Below are positions 29,395 to 34,490 of a stretch of 34,490 nt of DNA, in pieces. Location of the stretch: the NCBI GenBank assembly GCA_964556395.1, contig CAZKVR010000008.1:1-34490 (forward strand), read 5' to 3'. This DNA comes from WJKR01 sp964556395 (lineage in GTDB: Archaea; Nanobdellota; Nanobdellia; Woesearchaeales; WJKR01). The notes beneath the pieces are model-generated. The model was not told where the DNA came from. It worked only from the letters and a program-made list of their open reading frames with translations, and did no database searches. The position numbers and the translations under genes were made by a program. Each line of letters opens with the position of its first letter. Position 1 is the stretch's first letter.

Positions 29395-30117
29395 ATGGCA
29401 TATGAGAAGAGAGTCAGCGGACGGGCCTTGGACGAGCCGCGCCCCATCACCGCGAAGGCGGGCGTGATCAAGAAGGCTGACGGGTCCGGTTATTTCAAGA
29501 TTGGAGAGACCGCGGCGTACGCCGCGGTGTATGGTCCGAGGGAGTGCCACCCCGCGTTCATGCGCGACCCGAAGCGTGGCATCCTGCGGTGCCATTACAG
29601 CATGATGCCGTTCTCCGGTGACGGCGAGCGCGTCAGGCCTGGTCCGAGCAGGCGTAGCAAGGAGATCAGTAAGGTCACTCAGAACGCCTTGCTTCCAGTC
29701 CTGGATTTGGACGCGTTTCCCAACACTGCGGTTGACGTGTTCATCGAGCTTCCGGAGACCGATGCTGGTAGCAGGTGCGCTGGTATCTGCGCCGCCGCCA
29801 TCGCGTTGGCGGATGCCGGCTTGTCCATGAAGGACGTCGTGCCCGCCGTGAGCGTCGGGCAGGTCGAGGGCACTCTCGTCGTCGACCTCGATGGTGCTGA
29901 GGAGCACATGGATGAGAACGCCGCGGCTGACATCCCGTTGGCGGTGATCCCGTCGACGGGCGAGACCACCCTCTTGCAGATGGATGGTATCGTCGAGCCT
30001 GACCGCTTGTTCGAGGCGCTCGACATGGTCAAGCCCGCCTTGGAGAAGATAGCCGAGGCGCAGCGACAGGCGCTCAAGGAGCGCTACTCCCAGAGTGGGG
30101 GTGATGACAGTGAATGA
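29395..30117 (+). CDS. rrp41: Exosome catalytic subunit Rrp41
   Basis: This 240-residue protein of the RNase PH fold shows RPITAKAGVIKKADGSGYFKIGETAAYAAVYGPRE, then GILRCHYSMMPFSGDGERVRPGPSRRSKEISKV with the phosphate-binding arginines. VGQVEGTLVVDLDGAEEHMDENAAADIPLAVI has the Asp cluster that binds metal and catalyses phosphorolysis. It degrades RNA 3' to 5' using phosphate within the hexameric ring. It starts 6 bases after rrp4, and its stop overlaps the start of rrp42. Confidence 0.97.
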   Translation: MAYEKRVSGRALDEPRPITAKAGVIKKADGSGYFKIGETAAYAAVYGPRECHPAFMRDPKRGILRCHYSMMPFSGDGERVRPGPSRRSKEISKVTQNALLPVLDLDAFPNTAVDVFIELPETDAGSRCAGICAAAIALADAGLSMKDVVPAVSVGQVEGTLVVDLDGAEEHMDENAAADIPLAVIPSTGETTLLQMDGIVEPDRLFEALDMVKPALEKIAEAQRQALKERYSQSGGDDSE

Positions 30118-30901
30118 GAATTTCAAGAATCATATCAAGAAGTCGTTGGACGCCGGCGTCCGCATCGATGGTCGCAAGCCTGACGAGTTCAGGCCGCTTT
30201 CGATCGAGCTCGGCGTCTCCAGCACCGCGGAGGGTTCCGCCAAGGTCATCGCTGGTGACACCGAGGTTATCGGTGGCGTCAAGATGGGTTTGGGCAAGCC
30301 GTTCCCGGATAGGCCTGATGATGGCGTGCTCATGGTCGGTGCCGAGTTGTTGCCGTTGTCCAACCCTGAGTTCGAGCCCGGCCCGCCTGGTATCGAGAGC
30401 ATCGAGATCGCCCGTGTCATCGACCGTGGCATCCGCGAGTCCAACGCGTTCGACACCAAGTCGCTCTGCGTGGAGAAGGGTGAGAAGGTTTGGATGGTCC
30501 AGTGCGACGTCGTGCCGGTCAACTTCGACGGCAACCTCCTTGATATCGGGGGCCTCGCTTCCTTGGCCGCGTTGCTTGACGCCCGTTTCCCTAAGCTTCA
30601 GGAGGACGGTACGGTCGATTATCATGAGAAGACCGACAAGCCTCTCGCGTTGCAGCGCCAGCCTATCCCTATCACGGTGGGTAAGATCGGCGACCACTTG
30701 TTGGTCGATTTGACCCAGCAGGAGGAGAAGGCGCTTGACGCCCGGCTCACGATCACCATGCTCGGTGACGGCACTATCTGCGCGTTGCAGAAGGGTGGTG
30801 AGGCTCCGTTGACGGACGGTGACATCAAGGAGATGGTCCGTCTGGCGACTGAGAAGAGCCAGGAGCTCCGTGCCAAGCTTTCGGAGGTGACGAAGGGATG
30901 A
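30104..30901 (+). CDS. rrp42: Exosome subunit Rrp42
   Basis: The protein has 265 residues from ATG 30104. A GTG at 30110, placed better after the GGGGGTGAT sequence (30097-30105), is the alternative start. It belongs to the RNase PH fold (GVRIDGRKPDEFRPLSIELGVSSTAEGSAKVIAGDTEVIGGVKM, LCVEKGEKVWMVQCDVVPVNFDGNLLDIGGLASLAALLDARFP). Rrp42 is the non-catalytic partner that alternates with Rrp41 in the hexamer and contributes to RNA binding. It overlaps rrp41 by 14 bases, and its stop overlaps the start of rpoK as ATGA. Confidence 0.96.
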   Translation: MTVNENFKNHIKKSLDAGVRIDGRKPDEFRPLSIELGVSSTAEGSAKVIAGDTEVIGGVKMGLGKPFPDRPDDGVLMVGAELLPLSNPEFEPGPPGIESIEIARVIDRGIRESNAFDTKSLCVEKGEKVWMVQCDVVPVNFDGNLLDIGGLASLAALLDARFPKLQEDGTVDYHEKTDKPLALQRQPIPITVGKIGDHLLVDLTQQEEKALDARLTITMLGDGTICALQKGGEAPLTDGDIKEMVRLATEKSQELRAKLSEVTKG

Positions 30902-31158
30902 GCGCTGCGGCCAAGTCGAAGTCTAAGGGGTCGGAGTTCATCGATGAGCGGGAGTTGTCTCGTTATGAGCGTGCCCGTATCATCGGTAGCCGTGCGTTGC
31001 AGATCAGCATGGGCGCGCCGTTCCTTCTCAAGCTTTCTAAGAAGAAGCTTGAGGAGGTCGAGTACAACCCGGTGGAGATCGCCAAGCTCGAGTTCGAGAA
31101 GGGTGTCATCCCTATCACGGTGAAGCGCGTCCTGCCGCACGAGCGGGAGCTCTACTGA
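30898..31158 (+). CDS. rpoK: RNA polymerase subunit Rpo6/K
   Basis: This 86-residue protein carries LSRYERARIIGSRALQISMGAPFLLKL, followed by NPVEIAKLEFEKGVIPITVKRVLPHERELY, the archaeal RpoK/eukaryal Rpb6 signature. It stabilises the polymerase clamp. The ATG overlaps the rrp42 stop, so it is translationally coupled. In many archaea the position after rrp42 holds rpl37Ae and rpoP; here rpoK takes that place. Confidence 0.95.
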   Translation: MSAAAKSKSKGSEFIDERELSRYERARIIGSRALQISMGAPFLLKLSKKKLEEVEYNPVEIAKLEFEKGVIPITVKRVLPHERELY

Positions 31159-31159
31159 G

Positions 31160-31188
31160 AGTTTTTTTGTTTTCTTTTTTTTTCTTCA
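31160..31188 (+). terminator. T-rich terminator after the superoperon
   Basis: Runs of seven, four and nine T residues follow the rpoK stop within 30 bases. This is a typical archaeal termination zone and closes the operon. Confidence 0.6.
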
Positions 31189-31204
31189 TTCCGGGTGGTT
31201 CGCT

Positions 31205-31546
31205 ATGGTGTCGTGGGAGTCTTTGCGGGGGTTGTTCGACCGGTCTTACTCTGGTCGGTTGTTGGATGGTTTTGTGGCTCGTTTCGGCGTGCCGGCTGGT
31301 GCGAAGCCTTCTTTCGCTGACTTGGCCGCCGCTCAGGAGTCGTTCGACCATCTCTGCGAGGTGTTAGAGCAGGACCTCCGGCTCGGTGCGGATTCTGAGG
31401 CTGCGTCGTATTGCCGTGGCCGTCACGTCGAGGTGTTGAAGAACGCGGTGTGGCGTTTGTTGCAGTCTGTCGAGAATCCTTCTTCCACATTAGCTGCCCG
31501 GTCGTTGCTCTTGTCCGGGGAGTTGTCGTTGTGGCGTGACTGGTAG
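31205..31546 (+). CDS. Uncharacterised 113-residue protein
   Basis: The ATG at 31205 follows GGGTGG (31194-31199). The protein is helical and rich in Leu, Arg and Ala (SLRGLFDRSYSGRLLDGFVARFG, DLAAAQESFDHLCEVLEQDLRL, RHVEVLKNAVWRLLQSVEN) with no membrane segment or motif I recognise. It begins just after the superoperon terminator and is convergent with the membrane regulator, with 2 bases between their stop codons. Codon use is like the neighbours. Function unknown. Confidence 0.65.
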   Translation: MVSWESLRGLFDRSYSGRLLDGFVARFGVPAGAKPSFADLAAAQESFDHLCEVLEQDLRLGADSEAASYCRGRHVEVLKNAVWRLLQSVENPSSTLAARSLLLSGELSLWRDW

Positions 31547-31548
31547 GG

Positions 31549-32220
31549 TTATTTCTGGTAGATGAGGATGTTGCCTCTGCCTCTCTTGACTTTGCGGATG
31601 CGTCCTTCCGCTTCGAGCCTGGCGAGGGCGGTGCTGATGGCGGCTTCGGATTCCGCGTAGTGTTTCCGCAGGTCTTTCTGCGAGATGGTCTTCTCCCGCT
31701 TGATGTGCTGGAGTATCTTCTCGGCGAACGGGTCTGCCGCTTCCTCTTCTCGTTTCTTCTTGCGTCGTAGGTAGCGGTAGCCGCCGACTCCTATGAGGGC
31801 TAGTCCTATGAGGATGAGTAGTGCGTGTTCGGCCTTGAATGCCGGCGCTTCTTCTTCCGGTGTTTCTTCGTCGTCTTCGAGGAATCCTTCTCTTGGGGTC
31901 TCTATCGCTTCTGTTTCCGGGAAGAGTATGAGGTCGTACGTGTACTCTCCTTCCTCTGAGACTGTGATGGTGGTGGTGTGGTGTTGCTTGAGTCCTCCTC
32001 CGGTGGCTTTGTTCACGCTCAGGTTGTACGTCCCTGCCGGTAGGTGGAGCTTGTAGGTGCCGTCCCGCGCCACGAGGGTTTGCTCCGGCGTCGTGTTCAC
32101 CGTGACGATGGCTCCTGGGACTGGTTCGAGGCTGTAGTCGTACACCGTCCCCGTGATGGTCGCGGCGCTCGCACTCCCTGCCATGAGCGCTACGAGTGTT
32201 ATGAGCATGAGGAGTCGCAT
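31549..32220 (-). CDS. Membrane-spanning winged-helix regulator with an extracellular beta domain
   Basis: This 223-residue protein is a one-component membrane regulator type. A signal peptide (1-19, MLITLVALMAGSASA) is followed by a carboxypeptidase-regulatory/PEGA-like beta domain (20-95: ITGTVYDYSLEPVPGAIVTVNTTPEQTLVARDGTYKLHLPAGTYNLSV). An acidic linker and one membrane segment (about 131-148, ALLILIGLALIGVGGYRYL) come next, then RRKKKR and a cytoplasmic winged-helix (AEKILQHIKREKTISQKDLRKHYAESEAAISTALARLEAEGRIRKVKRGRGNILIYQ). An outside domain linked through one helix to a DNA-binding domain suggests direct signal-to-promoter coupling, which is inference. A TATA box at 32245-32254 gives a leaderless start. 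It is divergent from the secreted coiled-coil gene. Confidence 0.85.
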   Translation of the reverse strand: MRLLMLITLVALMAGSASAATITGTVYDYSLEPVPGAIVTVNTTPEQTLVARDGTYKLHLPAGTYNLSVNKATGGGLKQHHTTTITVSEEGEYTYDLILFPETEAIETPREGFLEDDEETPEEEAPAFKAEHALLILIGLALIGVGGYRYLRRKKKREEEAADPFAEKILQHIKREKTISQKDLRKHYAESEAAISTALARLEAEGRIRKVKRGRGNILIYQK

Positions 32221-32455
32221 GTGGTTTGTGGTGTCCGTTTCGGGTTATAAAAAGTTTTTCTTTTTTGTTCATGCTTTTTTTTCTTTTTTAGGTCTTTTTT
32301 CGGCTTCCTTTACTGCTTTGGGGTATTTTTCAAGTTTCTTGAAGTTTCAGAAGGTATTATCTTGTCTTATTTCTGTGTCTTCTGAAAGTATATTTATAAG
32401 GTTCTCTTCACTCGTATGGTTGTATGAATGATATTGATTGGAGGTGTATGTTACT
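32221..32455. promoter_or_regulatory. Divergent regulatory region between the membrane regulator and the secreted coiled-coil gene
   Basis: This 235-base gap carries minus-strand TATA (32245-32254) and plus-strand TATA (32390-32399) promoters. T-runs fill 32255-32310. Two inverted repeats follow: TTCAAG-TTT-CTTGAA (32329-32343) and the perfect 9-bp TTTCAGAAG (32345-32353) with CTTCTGAAA (32379-32387), which ends just before the plus-strand TATA box. These are candidate binding sites for a regulator. Confidence 0.6.
32345..32387. repeat. 9-bp inverted repeat abutting the TATA box
   Basis: Perfect arms TTTCAGAAG and CTTCTGAAA with a 25-bp spacer end two bases before the plus-strand TATA box. 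The position fits an activator site upstream of the BRE/TATA of the secreted coiled-coil gene. Confidence 0.55.
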
Positions 32456-34087
32456 ATGAGAAAGCTGATTGCACTAGTGGTGATGGCCCTCATGCTCGTG
32501 AGCATGGTGCCAGGCGTCATCGCGGATGAGAACGAGACAGGACAGGACGGGGTTGACGAGCGTGAGGAAGATCCTCTCATGTGCGCTGCTGACGTGAAGG
32601 AGTGCCCTGACGGCAGCTTCGTGCCTCGTGACCCTGAGAACGACTGTGAGTTCAAGCCTTGCACTGGCGAGGATGACTCTGACGAGGAGGACTCTTCGGC
32701 CGGTGGTCCTGGCGAGGACGTCCCGCAGAGGCCTAGGCCCGCTCCCGCGGCTCGCGATCGCATGGCCGACCGTGCCTTGGATGCGTTGCGGGGACGCTTC
32801 GGAGAGCTCTCTGAAGCGCAGCGTGAGAAGCTCGGGCGGCTCGGAGCTGAGAACGCCCGTAAGTTCCATGTCCTGAAGGAGGATGCTTTGGAAAGGGTTG
32901 CAGGGCTTGATGAGGATGAGCTCGAGAAGTTCGCCGCCCTCGGACGCGCTCGCGCCAAGGAGCTCGCCGATAAGACTCCTGATGAGATTCGCGAGGAGCT
33001 CAAGAATGTGAATGTGAAGCGTGTCAAGGCCTCAGAGGCGTTCCAGAAGCGCGAGCTTCCGCCACAGGCCGCCGAGCGCGCCCGCGAGCGTTACGAGGAG
33101 GCTGCCGACAAGTATCGGGAGCGCAAGGATTCTTTCTACGAGGAGCGTGAGGATTGGCGTGAGGCCGTCCGCCAGGGCGACGAGGAGGCTGCCGTCAGCC
33201 ATGCCAAGAACTATCTTATGCACGCCGCGGACATGGTGATCGGGACTGCGGAGAAGGTCAGGGCTCGCGTCGAGGCGAATGACGACCTCTCTGAGGGGGA
33301 GGCTGATGAGATATTGGCTGACCTGAACGAGACGGTCGAGAACATGGAGGCTGCCAAGGAGGCTGTCGAGACCGCCGAGACCAAGGATGAGGTCAAGGCC
33401 GCGGCTCGTGCCATCCAAGAGTCGTGGAAGCGCCACGCCCACCAGGTCCGTGTCCGCGCCCACCAGGCCGTCAAGACCGATGTCGGTGAGATCTTGAGCC
33501 GCAGCCGCGCGCTCGAGAGCCGCCTCGACTCCATCCTCGCCGAGATGGAGGCCCGTAACGTGACTGTTGAGAATCTCGACCACCTCCTGACGACGTTCAG
33601 TGAGAAGGTGGACGAGGCTCGCGAGCTCTATGAGGAGTCCGAGGTCTTGTTCGAGCAGGCCAAGGACGAGCGCGATAAGGACGCTCTCCAGCGGTCCAAG
33701 GAGCTTTCGCGCGAGGCTCATGAGAAGCTGCGTGAGGCCCACCGCGTCCTCGTGGACATCGTCCGTAAGGTGAAGCAGGAAGGCTTTGACATCGAGGATG
33801 ATGGCGAATACGTCGAGGTCATCGAAGAGGATGACGATGAGCTCGAGGTCGAGGTTGAGGTTGTTGGTGATCGGTCGTTCGTCGAGGTTGAGTTTGGCGA
33901 TGATGAGTTTGAGTTCGTCTTGAACGCGACTGATAATGAGACTGTCTTCGGCGAGATTGCGTCTCGTACGGGTTTGAACGTGTCGGTTGTCCGTGACGTC
34001 GCCGAGTTCGAATACGAAGAGGATGACGATGAGGCTGAGGACGAGTCTGATGACACCGGCGAGAACGCTACCAACACCACTGCGTGA
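32456..34087 (+). CDS. Secreted, cysteine-motif, coiled-coil protein
   Basis: The protein has 543 residues from ATG 32456. GGAGGTG at 32440-32446 gives a 9-nt Shine-Dalgarno spacing, and the first in-frame start at 32438 is rejected. A signal peptide (1-24) ends at VPGVIADENET. A cysteine motif follows, MCAADVKECPDGSFVPRDPENDCEFKPC (about 44-70), which resembles Kazal-like repeats on secreted proteins of small-genome archaea and bacteria. The long middle (100-450) is a highly charged, heptad-like helical region, and an acidic beta-type tail (about 455-543) ends NATNTTA with sequons. A TATA box lies at 32390-32399. It probably forms an extracellular or surface stalk; function unknown. Confidence 0.8.
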   Translation: MRKLIALVVMALMLVSMVPGVIADENETGQDGVDEREEDPLMCAADVKECPDGSFVPRDPENDCEFKPCTGEDDSDEEDSSAGGPGEDVPQRPRPAPAARDRMADRALDALRGRFGELSEAQREKLGRLGAENARKFHVLKEDALERVAGLDEDELEKFAALGRARAKELADKTPDEIREELKNVNVKRVKASEAFQKRELPPQAAERARERYEEAADKYRERKDSFYEEREDWREAVRQGDEEAAVSHAKNYLMHAADMVIGTAEKVRARVEANDDLSEGEADEILADLNETVENMEAAKEAVETAETKDEVKAAARAIQESWKRHAHQVRVRAHQAVKTDVGEILSRSRALESRLDSILAEMEARNVTVENLDHLLTTFSEKVDEARELYEESEVLFEQAKDERDKDALQRSKELSREAHEKLREAHRVLVDIVRKVKQEGFDIEDDGEYVEVIEEDDDELEVEVEVVGDRSFVEVEFGDDEFEFVLNATDNETVFGEIASRTGLNVSVVRDVAEFEYEEDDDEAEDESDDTGENATNTTA

Positions 34088-34131
34088 GGGACGCAAAGCA
34101 TTAAATACCAGCAGCTGACAAAGGTGATACC

Positions 34132-34377
34132 ATGCGTTACTCATTCATAGCAATTGTGGCGTTGGCGGTCCTCCTCGTGGGGTGTGCTTCAGACGAAGCG
34201 TCGAGTGGTGTTCCTGATGGCCAGGACTCCTCTGGCTCCCAGCCCGAGGTCGCTCCGGATGGCTCCGATAACGAGGCGGGCGACGCGGTCCTGCCCGGCG
34301 CCAACGATTCTTCCGAGAATCTCGTCGATGACGACCTCGACCAGGTCATGGACGACTTGTCCATGGATGACTGGTGA
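34132..34377 (+). CDS. Small acidic lipoprotein
   Basis: This 81-residue protein has signal MRYSFIAIVALAVLLVGC, a lipobox-type LVGC at residues 15-18. After the Cys, the mature part is short, rich in Asp, Ser, Gly and Asn, and almost certainly disordered. AGGTGAT precedes the ATG by 5 nt; TATA is at 34100-34107. Archaeal lipoproteins may be lipid-anchored, so this is likely on the cell surface. It follows the secreted coiled-coil gene by 44 bases but has its own promoter. Confidence 0.7.
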   Translation: MRYSFIAIVALAVLLVGCASDEASSGVPDGQDSSGSQPEVAPDGSDNEAGDAVLPGANDSSENLVDDDLDQVMDDLSMDDW

Positions 34378-34378
34378 A

Positions 34379-34400
34379 CCTCTTTTCTTCTTTTTTTTCC
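34379..34400 (+). terminator. T-rich terminator after the lipoprotein gene
   Basis: Runs of T, including eight in a row at 34391-34398, directly follow the stop codon. The last 90 bases of the window carry no gene I can support. Confidence 0.5.
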
Positions 34401-34490
34401 GAACCCTTCTTGTAGAACCTTGCGCTCTGGCGGTGGTCGGTGCGCCTGAATGGCTCTTGCAAGGATTCGTATGTTCCTTAACCGTTTCTT

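Noticed and set aside
34381..34490. Possible gene start (ATG near 34470) or minus-strand gene end at the right edge
   Set aside because: Too little sequence, and no motif or promoter supports either.
1..34490. CRISPR array, insertion sequence, rRNA
   Set aside because: No regularly spaced repeats, no transposase and no rRNA sequence were found on reading the window.

Overview
The window looks archaeal. It carries an exosome-proteasome superoperon (RNase P Rnp2/Pop5, PsmA, SBDS, Rrp4, Rrp41, Rrp42, RpoK), Alba, ribosomal proteins eS6, eS17 and uL16/L10e, a NOG1 GTPase, an intron-bearing tRNA-Arg, and TATA boxes (TTTAAATA or TTTATATA type) about 25-30 nt upstream of many start codons. Most single genes and first genes of operons therefore look leaderless. 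Genes inside operons, and genes with leaders, carry a GGTGA-type Shine-Dalgarno sequence. Bulk GC is clearly above 50 percent. The small lineage-type genes (a short UBA-like repeat fused to a DUF4234-like membrane domain, a secreted protein with a CxxDVKxCPDGS-type cysteine motif) suggest a DPANN-like, possibly Woesearchaeota-like, organism. That placement is inference, not proof.

Layout. 1-2570: a two-gene cell-surface unit on the minus strand (membrane-anchored, sequon-rich lipase-like protein, then an unknown gene cut by the window edge). 2669-5507: unknown small genes, a DEAD-box RNA helicase with a long leader, and a DUF2283-like gene. 5689-9097: accessory region with an MFS transporter, a Fic AMP-transferase between two near-identical 40-bp palindromic elements, tRNA-Arg(UCG) with a 32-nt intron, and a HEPN-MNT toxin-antitoxin pair with its own palindromic operator. 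9286-14367: YkgJ-like protein, Alba, eS17, two uncharacterised proteins, a DnaQ-type exonuclease, ArgRS, eS6. 14512-16511: a bacterial-type groES-groEL operon. 16547-20577: small membrane proteins, NOG1, a degenerate Nudix protein, MscS, L10e. 20610-21475: an AT-rich single-gene insert encoding an HELGH metallopeptidase. 21483-24132: ROK sugar kinase, NAD(P)HX epimerase and phosphoglucose/phosphomannose isomerase. 24235-26597: a methylthiotransferase and a membrane metallophosphoesterase. 26733-31158: the exosome-proteasome superoperon. 31205-34377: an unknown gene, a transmembrane winged-helix regulator divergent from a secreted coiled-coil protein, and a small lipoprotein.

How the genes fit together. 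Information processing dominates: RNA decay and maturation, proteolysis, ribosome assembly and arginyl-tRNA charging. A short sugar-phosphate cluster sits at 21.5-24.1 kb. The most unusual stretch is 6.9-9.13 kb, where two nucleotidyl-transfer systems (Fic; MNT acting on HEPN) flank a tRNA gene and each has a visible palindromic operator. The second most unusual is the divergent pair at 31.5-34.1 kb, where a membrane-tethered DNA-binding protein faces a secreted protein across a palindrome-rich promoter region.
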